Shown here piece by piece: positions 1-7,812 of a DNA stretch of 9,263 bases (positions within the stretch are counted from its first letter, which is position 1; the number at the start of each line of letters is the position of its first letter). The stretch spans positions 1 through 9,263 of the forward strand of contig JBMFGW010000126.1 in NCBI GenBank assembly GCA_049977145.1, written 5' to 3'. The notes below the pieces were generated by a model. It was not told the origin of the DNA. It saw only the letters and a list, made by a program, of their open reading frames with translations, and did no database searches. The DNA comes from JAMDCX01 sp049977145. GTDB taxonomy: Bacteria; Planctomycetota; Phycisphaerae; WQYP01. Made by a program: the position numbers and the translations under genes.

Positions 1-2
1 CT

Positions 3-20
3 GTCTGGTATACCCCAGAC
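3..20. repeat. short inverted repeat at window edge
   Basis: GTCTGG (3-8) and CCAGAC (15-20) form a perfect 6-bp inverted repeat around a TATACC loop, and bases 7-14 are the palindrome GGTATACC. It lies just before the 25-bp-period repeats at 26-69, so it may be part of the same mobile-element end or a hairpin of a gene to the left of the window. There is no T-tract, so it is not a convincing terminator. Confidence 0.35.
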
Positions 21-25
21 TCGGA

Positions 26-69
26 GGTGACACTTCTACTTCGGCTAAGCGGTGACAATTCTACTTCGG
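26..69. repeat. two 19-bp direct repeats, insertion-sequence-end-like
   Basis: The 19-base unit GGTGACACTTCTACTTCGG (26-44) recurs at 51-69 with one difference (C33 versus A58), a period of 25 bp. Arrays of GGTGACA...TACTT.GG units resemble, from memory, the multiple terminal repeats of IS21-type insertion sequences. No transposase gene is visible to the right, so the element would lie to the left of the window or be a remnant. The repeat is seen directly; the insertion-sequence identity is inference. Confidence 0.4.
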
Positions 70-189
70 TACAACAATGCCGGCGTTAAGACCATTGGCG
101 TCGCAGCGGTATGCCGATTACCATTATTTGCGGAAAATAGACTTGGTGCTCCGGTTGAAGATTCCTATCGTGTGGCGACGGAAAATGGG

Positions 190-195
190 TATAAT
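190..195 (+). promoter_or_regulatory. candidate -10 box for the exported-protein gene
   Basis: A perfect TATAAT lies 26 bp before the chosen ATG at 222. No recognisable -35 hexamer sits 16-18 bp upstream (167-172 reads ATCGTG), so this is a partial promoter call. A start point near 202 would leave a leader of about 20 nt containing the GAGG at 210-213. Confidence 0.35.
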
Positions 196-221
196 CATGC
201 TGTGATCTTGAGGTGTGGTGC

Positions 222-1004
222 ATGTGGTGCGCGTTTTTGCAGGCAATGGTGAAGAACGGATCTTACCCGAACCAGACGACGGTGGTAATGGTCATGGCTT
301 TGGCTTTAATTTCCGCAGTGCCCGGCAGCCGTGCTGTGACGATGTCTCCTGATCTATCTATCGCCAGCCATGTTCCGGTTCTGCGGTTTGAAATAGGGAA
401 ACCAGGCATCGGAAAACAGCCAAATCGTACGCCGCAGTTGGAACGTTCCTCCCGGATATTAAGCCCCCGTGTACGATTTCAGATTATGACTTGGCCGTGG
501 GTTCGTCAGCACACCGCCGCCGGCTATCAATCCCGCCGGCAAATCAATAGGGACTTGCAGGCGGTTCTTGCGGGCATGCGCAACAGCGCCGCACGGCTCC
601 ATGCGGCGGATGTCGGCGCCACGACGCAAGCGGTGCAAAAGCAGATTATTGCGCGCCTGGACCAGCTTATTAAAATGGCTGCACAATGGCAGAAATCGCA
701 TGGCGGCGCGCCGAAAAATAAAGAATCCGAACGGCAGTCCATGGCGCTACGCCCCGCGCAGGGCGTCCATACATCGCCGATGACACCAAGTCAGTCGGCC
801 AGGAACTCCTTTATTCCCGGCGGCGGCATGATGAATCCAAATCGTATGCAGCAATTCATATCGGATCATCGGGGATGGGGTAATCTGCCGCCGCGCCAGC
901 GCCAGATGATTCTTAACGCTTTAAGACATCAAACTTTGCCGCGTTATAAGGCACTGGTGCAACAGTATTATGAAGCGTTGGCAAAATTAAACGCGGTGCA
1001 GTGA
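222..1004 (+). CDS. exported protein of unknown function, planctomycete-type
   Basis: Predicted 260-residue protein. I chose ATG 222 because GAGG (210-213) sits 8 nt upstream, the same spacing as at dnaE and the prepilin gene; GTG 213 and ATG 246 are in-frame alternatives. Residues 21-34 form a hydrophobic core after a short basic start (K11), followed by S36-R37-A38, a plausible signal-peptidase I site, so the product is probably secreted or periplasmic. Residues of about 100-150 are a Gln/Ala/Arg-rich, probably helical segment including a QKQIIARLDQLIKMA stretch. A low-complexity Ser/Pro/Met/Gly linker follows. The last 49 residues hold W219, LPPRQR and LPRYKALVQQYYEALAK, a block I associate with planctomycete exported proteins of unknown role. 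No catalytic motif is visible. It is followed by 180 bp without a gene before the TPR gene on the same strand. That it is a real gene is fairly sure; its function is unknown. Confidence 0.7.
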   Translation: MWCAFLQAMVKNGSYPNQTTVVMVMALALISAVPGSRAVTMSPDLSIASHVPVLRFEIGKPGIGKQPNRTPQLERSSRILSPRVRFQIMTWPWVRQHTAAGYQSRRQINRDLQAVLAGMRNSAARLHAADVGATTQAVQKQIIARLDQLIKMAAQWQKSHGGAPKNKESERQSMALRPAQGVHTSPMTPSQSARNSFIPGGGMMNPNRMQQFISDHRGWGNLPPRQRQMILNALRHQTLPRYKALVQQYYEALAKLNAVQ

Positions 1005-1184
1005 TCTGGTCGGGCGGCGGTCCACGTAAAGCAAGATATGGGCTGCGAATTGGTGGTGCGCCGGGACTTTCAGATGGTGTAACGTGGCACGGCTGAACTC
1101 CAAGGCGTTATTATCTGTAGTTGCTTGGATTCGGCGGCACAATTTGTTAGCATATTAAAAGTATGGTATGGAGCGATATGCGGC

Positions 1185-2564
1185 ATGAGCGACTGGCAGG
1201 AAGCGGAGCAACGCGCTGAGCGTGCTCATGAACTTTATGAACGGGGAAGGTGGGCGGAAGCGCTGTCTGAATTGCGCCGCGCTATCGCCATTAATCCCGA
1301 TAACGGCGCCTGGCATTTTAACCTGGGTCTTACCTTGGACATGATGGATCGCTATGATGAGGCGCTGGCCGCCTATCAGCGGGCGGTTAAGCTTGATCCA
1401 CAGGATATTGAATCGCTTATTGCTGCTGGCGCTGACTGCACGCGGGTGGGCCAATACCAGAAGGCCATCGAATTGTTTGAACGCGTGGAACGCATTGATG
1501 CGTCCGTGGAGGCGTGTTATTGCGATCGCATCGCCGCATACAGTGAACTCGGTGATTTTGACCGGGCGGAAGAGATGTTTTATCTGGCGCGGCAATACCG
1601 GGAAAAGTGTCCACTGTGTTTTTATAACATGGGATTGGCGTTGTTTAGCCGCGGACGTTATGACCGGGCGCTGTGGTGCTGGCAGCAGGTGCTGGAAATG
1701 GAAGGGGATTATCCGCAGGTCCATGCCCGCATGGCCGATGTATTCTGGGCCAAAGGCCGGCTTCCGGAAGCCCGTACCCATCTGATTGAAGAGTTACGCT
1801 CCGATCCCGGCAACCTCGATACGCTCCTGGATCTGGGTGAACTCCTGATGGAGATGGGGCAGGAGACGGCCGCGGGAGAAAAATTTCGGCAAGTGCTGGA
1901 CCTGGATCCGAATGAATGTACCGCCCATTATCAGCTCGGCGTGTTGGCGCAAAAAGTCGGGGACTGGCGGCTGGCATTGGAGCGTTTCAAATTTGTGCTG
2001 CGGCAGGACCGCCATTTTATCGGTGCGCACCTGCAAATCGCTCAAGTGTATTATCAGCGTAACAATATTCCGGAAGCGCTGTATCACGGCAACTGTGAGC
2101 TTGCGCAGCCGGAACTTGACGATGCCACGCTACTGGAATTAGGTAATCTTTTCATGGATATGAGCCAGTATGAATCCGCGCAGGCGGCCATGCGCCGTCT
2201 GGTGGCGCAGGCGCCGCATAACGCCGATGCGCGCCACGGTCTGGCCGTGGCCATGCTGCTGGCGAATCGGCTGGAGGAGGGTATTGAGCAGTGCAAATTA
2301 GCGCTGAAAATTCAGCCCAAGCATAGTTCCGCCATGTTTAATCTGACGTTGGCCTATATGTCCAAGCATGATTTTGCGCGGGCCCGTTACTGGATTCAGG
2401 AAGCCCTTGACATCGCCCCCGACGATGCCCAACTTCGCCAAGTTCAGCAGCGCCTCTGGCTGGCGTCCCATTGGGATCAACTCCGGCAATGGCCCAAATT
2501 AATCCTCGGAGCCATCGTGCGGCTGTCGCGGAAATTCAATAAGATACAAACTCCCCCGCGCTGA
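1185..2564 (+). CDS. twelve-repeat TPR protein
   Basis: 459 residues from ATG 1185, with GGAG at 1170-1173 (11-nt spacer). A TTG at 1125 would add 20 residues that do not look like TPR sequence. Residues 8-415 divide without gap or insertion into twelve consecutive 34-residue tetratricopeptide repeats, each with the usual small residue near position 8, G/N near 15 and A near 20 (for example repeat 2, AWHFNLGLTLDMMDRYDEAL). Such arrays form a right-handed superhelix that binds peptides and acts as an adaptor in protein complexes; no enzyme domain is present. There is no signal peptide, so it is probably cytoplasmic. Residues 416-459 are a tail with W, L and I patches and K/R residues that could act as a capping helix or touch membrane or nucleic acid. 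Repeats 3-5 carry clustered cysteines (C85, C111, C113, C142, C145, C165). The partner cannot be told from the sequence; the next gene is convergent, so it gives no operon clue. Confidence 0.9.
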   Translation: MSDWQEAEQRAERAHELYERGRWAEALSELRRAIAINPDNGAWHFNLGLTLDMMDRYDEALAAYQRAVKLDPQDIESLIAAGADCTRVGQYQKAIELFERVERIDASVEACYCDRIAAYSELGDFDRAEEMFYLARQYREKCPLCFYNMGLALFSRGRYDRALWCWQQVLEMEGDYPQVHARMADVFWAKGRLPEARTHLIEELRSDPGNLDTLLDLGELLMEMGQETAAGEKFRQVLDLDPNECTAHYQLGVLAQKVGDWRLALERFKFVLRQDRHFIGAHLQIAQVYYQRNNIPEALYHGNCELAQPELDDATLLELGNLFMDMSQYESAQAAMRRLVAQAPHNADARHGLAVAMLLANRLEEGIEQCKLALKIQPKHSSAMFNLTLAYMSKHDFARARYWIQEALDIAPDDAQLRQVQQRLWLASHWDQLRQWPKLILGAIVRLSRKFNKIQTPPR

Positions 2565-2648
2565 AGGGAATCAGGACATGGCCATACCAAAGCCGCGGGC
2601 GTGGTCATATTTCAGGGCTGCCCGGCCGTGCGGGATACTTCACAATAG

Positions 2649-2667
2649 CCGCCGACTTTGTCGGCGG
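2649..2667. terminator. perfect 8-bp hairpin between convergent genes
   Basis: CCGCCGAC (2649-2656) pairs perfectly with GTCGGCGG (2660-2667) across a TTT loop, 85 bp after the TPR stop and between two genes that face each other. Position suggests a bidirectional transcription terminator. Neither strand has a T-tract after the stem, so it would be a non-canonical or Rho-assisted site. The rest of 2565-2788 shows no gene. Confidence 0.45.
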
Positions 2668-2775
2668 TGGAACACACCATAAAAGTATTGCAACGTGGCG
2701 GGACCAAACGCCGCCATGTTGCCATTGATTTAGCGTCATTTGGCTGCCGCCCGTATAAATCGACACGCCTCAAGT

Positions 2776-2799
2776 CGCCGCCGATGTTTTATGGCGGCG
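2776..2799. repeat. GC-rich hairpin spanning the NYN stop codon
   Basis: CGCCGCC (2776-2782) pairs with GGCGGCG (2793-2799) over a 10-base loop that contains the minus-strand TAA stop at 2789-2791. The right arm encodes the terminal prolines of the NYN protein. It may help end the NYN transcript, but no T-run follows, and the arm could be a by-product of the Arg/Pro-rich C-terminus. Confidence 0.3.
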
Positions 2800-3370
2800 G
2801 CGGACGTCGCCGCAGAATTTCTTCCATGTTGATATCTTCGATGTTTTGTTCGCCGGGGACGTCCCGGCTGGGGCGTTGCCGGTCTTTCCGCGTATAGGGA
2901 ACGGTATGCAAGCCGAATTCGTGCAGCCAATAGTCCGTATCCTGTGATTTGCCGGTGAATTTCCGTTCCGGTTCGGCGGTTTTCCCACGCATGCGCAAAG
3001 CCGCCCGACGCTGCAATATGTTGTTCAAATACACCTCGCATGGCATGGTTCCGGCCCCGCCCCGGTGCGCTCCGGCTTTAACGGCCCGGTCATTGCTGAT
3101 CACGGTAATGTCCCGCGCGCCAGTGCTGTTATGGACCATGGCAATGATTACCGAATCAGCCGAGACACCACGTCCGGAGTAAACCAGCGTAATATCCGGA
3201 AATTCCGCCGCTCTGGGTTCATCCGGTTTAGGTGCGCCATCCATCACCAAGACTATTTTCCTGTCGAGTCGGTTTATCAGCAGGCATAATTCGCGTAAGG
3301 AAAATCCGTGCCACGGTCCCGGTATTGAACTGCCGGCATGAAGACAATTGTAGGCATCGATAATAATCAT
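2789..3370 (-). CDS. NYN-domain (YacP-like) PIN-type ribonuclease
   Basis: 193 residues from the ATG at 3370, chosen because GAGG (3380-3383) lies 9 nt upstream and the protein then opens with MIIIDAYN, the normal NYN start; ATG 3385 would add five residues. NYN/PIN-like metal-dependent nucleases use clustered acidic residues. Here they are D5 and N8 (IIIDAYNCL), D44 (LVMDG), D72 (SADSVI) and D94 (VISNDRAV). The pattern matches the YacP/Rae1 type, whose Bacillus member cleaves mRNA on the ribosome. All expected acidic positions are present, so it is probably active on RNA in the cytoplasm. Residues of about 120-193 form a polar, Arg/Lys-rich extension ending RRRPPPP with no recognised domain. 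The gene lies downstream of dnaE on the same strand with a gap of about 290 bp and converges on the TPR gene. The family call is secure; the exact substrate is not known. Confidence 0.85.
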   Translation of the reverse strand: MIIIDAYNCLHAGSSIPGPWHGFSLRELCLLINRLDRKIVLVMDGAPKPDEPRAAEFPDITLVYSGRGVSADSVIIAMVHNSTGARDITVISNDRAVKAGAHRGGAGTMPCEVYLNNILQRRAALRMRGKTAEPERKFTGKSQDTDYWLHEFGLHTVPYTRKDRQRPSRDVPGEQNIEDINMEEILRRRPPPP

Positions 3371-3518
3371 AGCCGAGTGCCTCATCAGCCCGCTCTTCGC
3401 CTGTTGGCGCTGCCGACATGGCGACCAGGCAACCCCATGTTCCAGCAGCGCTCCAGTAACTTTGGCCCGGCGGATTTCCGGGCTGCCGCTTGGGAATGGT
3501 ACCGCAATTACTTCCCGA

Positions 3519-3524
3519 TTTATA
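3519..3524 (-). promoter_or_regulatory. weak candidate -10 box for the NYN gene
   Basis: Read on the minus strand, this is TATAAA followed by T, in the most AT-rich part of the 3371-3661 gap and about 150 nt upstream of the NYN start. No TTGACA-like -35 lies 16-18 bp upstream. The gap contains no other gene and no clear dnaE terminator; it does hold two TATTCCGG copies (3612-3619, 3641-3648). The NYN gene may instead be read through from dnaE. Confidence 0.22.
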
Positions 3525-3661
3525 CTACAATTGAATAGTCCATTCCGATAAATATACCACCGGCAAGCAGACGACTATAGAAAATATAGCGTTCCATTTT
3601 CCACGCATCGGTATTCCGGCCTACCCGACATTGGGGAAGTTATTCCGGATACGGCTCCTAT

Positions 3662-6600
3662 TTACGACGGTTGTAAGTGCGTTACATCAGCAGCGGCTGG
3701 GGGGCGCACGGCATTCACGTAACTACCCGGTCCGAGCAGCCGAACTTCAGCGCCCTGGATTGCGGATGCAAAATGCCGCAGGGCCTCGGCGGACGCACCC
3801 ACGGCTTTACCAAGCGTCAGCGTGGCCTTGAACGGCATATCCGAATCCGGTGCGGCCAGCTGAATTTTGGCGGGAAGTCGGCCGGGATACTCCTGCAACG
3901 CCTGTCGCAAGCGTGCAATGGAGTCGGCATCCACAGCTTGGGCCGCCACACAGATCAGCACTTCCCGGGCAAGTTTCTGTACCGCCTGCTCGGGGGTCAA
4001 CACTTCATACACCCGGAATCCCGGCTCCTCGCGGCTGCGATCCACTTTACCGCGGAAAAACAGGATGGCATCCGCCTTGATTAAATCACCATACTTTTGA
4101 AATTCACCGGCAAACATGGTGACTTTTACATTGCTGGATAAATCTTCGAGAATAATAGTGGCCCATTTCTGGCCCGCGTTGGGGCCGGAGCGCACAATGC
4201 GTGATTCCACTTTAGAAATCAGGCCGCCAAGAATTCCCTCTTTTCCATCATTGGCCATTTTGATGCTCTGGGTGTTGATGGTGGTGAAATCATGGAGCAT
4301 GGTTTCATAATCACGCAGGGGGTGGCTGGTAACGTAAAAGCCCAGCACGGATTTTTCATTGGCCATTTTCCGCCCTTGCGGCCATTCGGGTATCGTCGGC
4401 AATTTGTACTGTCCCGCCGCTGCCGCCATGGCGGTTGAACCACCGCCGCCAAACAGGCTTTCCTGGCCGGCACGTTTGGCATTCTGGGCGGAATTGCCGG
4501 ACTGCATCGCGGTTTCAATGGCGGCGGACGCGGCCGCACGGTTTTGATGCAGCGCATCAAACGCGCCACATTTAATCAGTGATTCAATGACGGACTTATT
4601 AACCGTGCGCAAGTCCACACGTTCACAGAAATCAAAGAGGCTCGTGAAGGGCTTATGTGTGCCATCGGCGCGGTTGCCGCGCGCCGCCATGATGGATTCC
4701 ACGGCCTTCTGGCCAACGCCTTTAACACCCGCAAGGCCAAAACGGATGGCGCCGTCCACCACGCCAAAATCCGCAGCGCTCTGATTAATATCCGGCGGCA
4801 GAATGCTAACGCCCACATGGCCGTCCGGGCGTACCAAAAATCGGCAATCCTCAATGTATTCAGTGGTTTTGGCCTGATCGATCATTTCGTAGGTCAGCAG
4901 CGCGGCCATATATTCCAGGGGAAAATATGTTTTCAAATACGCGGTCTGATAGGCGATGATGGCATAACGGGTGGAATGACTTTTATTGAAACCGTATTTT
5001 CCGAACTCTTCAATAAGCGCGAAAATCTCGGTCGCCTGCTCTTTTTTTATCCCGTTCTTTTCCGCACCCTCCACAAAATGCTGCTTTTCCGCGGCTATAA
5101 CCTCCACCTGCTTTTTGCTGATGGCTTTGATAATCTTGTATGCCTTGGCCAGCGGGATGCCGCCCAACTGATTGAATATCCGCATCACCTGTTCCTGGTA
5201 CACCATGATGCCGTAAGTTTCCGCCAGAATGTTATCCATAATCGGATGCACGGACGGCACGGGCTGCCGCCGGTGTTTGCGCGCGCAATAATCCGGAATA
5301 AGGTCCATGGGACCGGGGCGGAAAAGCGCGTTGGCGGCAATAAGGTCTTCAATGCGATCGGGCTTCATTTTGATCAGCAGTTCCCGCATGCCCGGAGATT
5401 CAAACTGAAATACGCCTTTGGTTTGTCCGCGCTGGAAAACCTGCTTATAAACGCGCTGATCCGTAAGATCAATTTTTTCAATATCCAGTCGGCCCGGACG
5501 TGGGCCGGCGGGATGGTCCGATGCGATTTGCTTTCCATCCGACCCGATGGATTGGCGCGGCGGCAGGCCTTTGGGATAATCGGCTTCAATCAAGGCCAGC
5601 GCCCGCTCCACAATCGTCAGCGTGCGTAATCCCAGAAAGTCCATTTTCAGCAGACCGGCTTTTTCACAGGTTGGGCCATCCCATTGGGTCATGATGTCAT
5701 CGCCGCTTTTATACAGCGGCACCACTTCATCCAACGGTTTATCACAGACAATCACCCCGGCGGCGTGCATACCCGCGTTGCGACAAAGTCCTTCAAGCCG
5801 CCGGGCAATGTCAAAAAGCCGCATCACATTGGGGTCTTCTTTATATAGCTTTTTCAAATCGGCCACTTGCAGGGCGCTATCCAGTGTCACACCTACGCCG
5901 CCGGGGATCAGCTTGGTGATTTTATCCACTTCCGCCAGCGGCATGGCCAGCACGCGGCCAACATCTTTAATCGCGGCTTTGGCTCCCAGCGTGGAAAAAG
6001 TGATGATCTGGGACACATTGCCATATTTGTTGCGGACATATTCTATGACTTTGCCGCGGCCTTCCTGGCATATATCAATATCGATATCGGGCATTTCCGA
6101 ACGGCTGGGATCCATGAACCGCTCAAAAAGCAGGTCATACCGAATGGGGTCCACATTGCACAGCCCCAGCGCATAACCTACCAGCGTGCCGACGCCGGAC
6201 CCTCTGGCCCCCACGGGAATGCCATGTTGCCGGGCATAATTGCAGAAATCCCAGACAATTAAAAAGTAGCTGGAAAAGCCTTTGCTTTGAATAACTTTAA
6301 GTTCCTGCTCCAGGCGTTGCCGCAGGGCCTCCGTAAATTCGCCGTAATGTTCAATAACGCCGGCTTCGCAAAGCGTGCGTAGATAATCATCAGCCGATAC
6401 CGCCTGTCCGGTAGTGGGGTCATTAGGCGGAGTGTAAACCGGTGCGTGGCGTTTGGAAAAATCTAATTGCACATTGCACATTTCGGCGATCTTGAGGGTA
6501 TTATCACAAGCTTCCGGCAGGTCGCGGAATATAGTCCGCATTTCCGCCGCGCTTTTGAGGTACAATTGCCGTGAATAGTGCAGGCGTTTTTCATCGGTTA

Positions 6601-7300
6601 GCGTTTTGCCCATGCTGATGCAACACAGCACATCGTGCGCATCGTAATCATCTTTCAGCAGATAATGATGGTCATTGGTGGCGACGACCGGACAGCCTGC
6701 TTTCTTTGCCACATCCAGTAATTGTGGAATGGCGGAGATTTGCGCGGGATCATCATGATTCTGTAGTTCCACGAAAAAATTTTCGCCAAAAATGCTTTTG
6801 TATTGGCCGGCCACATCCACCGCCGCGGCGACATCGCCGCGCTGCAGACAGGCGGCAATTTCCGTGCCGAAGTGGCCGTTAATCACCACCAACCCTTCGG
6901 AATAACGGGTCAGGGTTTCTTTATCCACACGCGGGCGGTAATAGAAGCCCTCGGTATAGGCGAGGCTGGCAAGTTTTAACATGTTTTTGTAACCGGCCTG
7001 ATTTTTTGCCAATACCACCAGATGATACGCCGCGTCACTGATACCATGGGCGTCTTTATCAAAACGGGATCCGGGGGCCACATAAAATTCACAGCCCAGC
7101 AGCGGCTTGATGCCGGCTTTTTTTGCTTCCTGATAAAACTCCACCATGCCGAAAAGATTGCCATGATCGGTTAAACCCAGCGCGGGCATTCCCAATTCCG
7201 CGGCTCTGGCGCACAGGCCGGGAATGGTAGCGCCGCCGTCCAAAAGTGAATAATGAGAGTGCCCATGCAAATGCACAAATGAATTCTCATGATCAGCCAT
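3662..7300 (-). CDS. dnaE: DNA polymerase III alpha subunit
   Basis: 1212 residues, full length for a DnaE1-type replicative polymerase, which extends primers at the fork as the core of the Pol III holoenzyme. I chose ATG 7300 because GGAGG (7309-7313) lies 8 nt upstream; ATG 7315 would add five residues and place the start codon beside that site. The N-terminal PHP domain (about 6-280) keeps likely metal ligands H10, H12, D21, H46, E71, H93, H143, D210 and H212. The polymerase core has GARGSGVGTLVGYALG (364-379), PDIDID with D405/D407/D409, KMDFLG with D554, GVFQFES (629-635), ALFRPGPMD (658-666) and GFNKSHS (770-776). A helix-hairpin-helix lies at about 855-870 (FGLAGVKGVGQK), QESLF (946-950) fits the beta-clamp-binding motif, and an OB fold spans about 1022-1090. 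The C-terminal domain resembles that of long DnaE proteins. A Pro/Gly-rich insertion occupies about 576-604. It has its own promoter upstream. Confidence 0.98.
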   Translation of the reverse strand: MADHENSFVHLHGHSHYSLLDGGATIPGLCARAAELGMPALGLTDHGNLFGMVEFYQEAKKAGIKPLLGCEFYVAPGSRFDKDAHGISDAAYHLVVLAKNQAGYKNMLKLASLAYTEGFYYRPRVDKETLTRYSEGLVVINGHFGTEIAACLQRGDVAAAVDVAGQYKSIFGENFFVELQNHDDPAQISAIPQLLDVAKKAGCPVVATNDHHYLLKDDYDAHDVLCCISMGKTLTDEKRLHYSRQLYLKSAAEMRTIFRDLPEACDNTLKIAEMCNVQLDFSKRHAPVYTPPNDPTTGQAVSADDYLRTLCEAGVIEHYGEFTEALRQRLEQELKVIQSKGFSSYFLIVWDFCNYARQHGIPVGARGSGVGTLVGYALGLCNVDPIRYDLLFERFMDPSRSEMPDIDIDICQEGRGKVIEYVRNKYGNVSQIITFSTLGAKAAIKDVGRVLAMPLAEVDKITKLIPGGVGVTLDSALQVADLKKLYKEDPNVMRLFDIARRLEGLCRNAGMHAAGVIVCDKPLDEVVPLYKSGDDIMTQWDGPTCEKAGLLKMDFLGLRTLTIVERALALIEADYPKGLPPRQSIGSDGKQIASDHPAGPRPGRLDIEKIDLTDQRVYKQVFQRGQTKGVFQFESPGMRELLIKMKPDRIEDLIAANALFRPGPMDLIPDYCARKHRRQPVPSVHPIMDNILAETYGIMVYQEQVMRIFNQLGGIPLAKAYKIIKAISKKQVEVIAAEKQHFVEGAEKNGIKKEQATEIFALIEEFGKYGFNKSHSTRYAIIAYQTAYLKTYFPLEYMAALLTYEMIDQAKTTEYIEDCRFLVRPDGHVGVSILPPDINQSAADFGVVDGAIRFGLAGVKGVGQKAVESIMAARGNRADGTHKPFTSLFDFCERVDLRTVNKSVIESLIKCGAFDALHQNRAAASAAIETAMQSGNSAQNAKRAGQESLFGGGGSTAMAAAAGQYKLPTIPEWPQGRKMANEKSVLGFYVTSHPLRDYETMLHDFTTINTQSIKMANDGKEGILGGLISKVESRIVRSGPNAGQKWATIILEDLSSNVKVTMFAGEFQKYGDLIKADAILFFRGKVDRSREEPGFRVYEVLTPEQAVQKLAREVLICVAAQAVDADSIARLRQALQEYPGRLPAKIQLAAPDSDMPFKATLTLGKAVGASAEALRHFASAIQGAEVRLLGPGSYVNAVRPPAAADVTHLQPS

Positions 7301-7308
7301 GCGCCATG

Positions 7309-7313
7309 CCTCC
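7309..7313 (-). promoter_or_regulatory. Shine-Dalgarno site deciding the dnaE start
   Basis: GGAGG on the minus strand, 8 nt before ATG 7300. The upstream in-frame ATG (7313-7315) overlaps this site, so the downstream ATG is the better start. Confidence 0.75.
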
Positions 7314-7334
7314 ATGCGGAATGTAACTCCATCA

Positions 7335-7364
7335 ATTATAGTGGATTCCTGCCGTAGTAACCAA
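7335..7364 (-). promoter_or_regulatory. sigma70-type promoter for dnaE
   Basis: On the minus strand a perfect -10 TATAAT (7335-7340) is preceded, after an 18-bp spacer, by TTGGTT (7359-7364), a half-matching -35. The predicted start point near 7328 leaves about 28 nt of leader carrying the GGAGG site. The tight spacing -10, ribosome site, ATG makes this the most convincing promoter in the window. Confidence 0.6.
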
Positions 7365-7486
7365 TGCGTATGGTCGCCGCGCTTGCCAGGGGGCCTGTGA
7401 CCGTTTCTGCAACGCGGCAGCGATTCAATGACGATGGGGCAAGGACCCGGAATCCAGAAGGCAAGGGAAGACTTTTCTTTGCGAAT

Positions 7487-7597
7487 TTCAAGGTGGCCAA
7501 GATGGCCAAGTTAGGGAACAAGGTGTCCAAGTTAGGAAAATTGATAAAAGCCTTGATGGCAGCGGGTTGTGTTCAAGGTGGCCAAGATGGCCAAGTT
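7487..7597. repeat. 26-bp direct repeat built of 9-bp units
   Basis: A 26-base sequence at 7487-7512 recurs exactly at 7572-7597, 85 bp apart. It contains AAGGTGGCCAAGATGGCC, that is AAGNTGGCC units with a 9-bp period. A degraded relative (AAGGTGTCCAAGTTAGG) lies between them at 7520-7536. The TGGCCA cores are themselves palindromic. It looks like a dispersed non-coding repeat family rather than part of a gene. Confidence 0.75.
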
Positions 7598-7678
7598 GTT
7601 TTCGCGGGGAGGGCTTCGCCCCACAGAATAGGGAAAATAGAAAGTAGAGCGGGGGCGCGGCGGCTAGGAAGACAAGAG

Positions 7679-7700
7679 CCAATTGCCGCGCGCGGATTGG
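7679..7700. repeat. bulged GC hairpin
   Basis: CCAAT (7679-7683) pairs with ATTGG (7696-7700). After a two-base bulge, CCG (7686-7688) pairs with CGG (7693-7695) around a CGCG loop. Bases 7686-7695 are a perfect 10-bp palindrome. There is no T-tract; its role is unknown. Confidence 0.35.
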
Positions 7701-7812
7701 GCGCGGGGGGCGTTGTAACGGGCAACGAAACGCGGGCGCTCAACGAGCAACAGGTTTCCGTTTAGGATTCTTTTCCGCGATCACTGTGGCGGCATATTAT
7801 TCACTTGCCAAA

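Noticed and set aside
52..252. Plus-strand open frame of 66 codons starting GTG
   Set aside because: It begins inside the insertion-sequence-like repeat, has no ribosome site and overlaps the better-supported exported-protein gene in another frame.
1155..1781. 208-codon minus-strand open frame
   Set aside because: Antisense to the regular TPR array, which is clearly the coding strand.
4655..5629. 324-codon plus-strand open frame
   Set aside because: Lies antisense inside dnaE, whose identity is certain; long antisense frames are common in GC-rich coding DNA.
7487..7597. CRISPR-like reading of the 26-bp repeats
   Set aside because: Only two exact copies with 59 bases between them, an internal 9-bp period, and no cas genes.
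7364..7765. Plus-strand open frame of 133 codons
   Set aside because: No ribosome site, overlaps the dnaE -35 region, and the product is mainly translated direct repeat (KVAKMAKLG...) plus G/A/R-rich filler.
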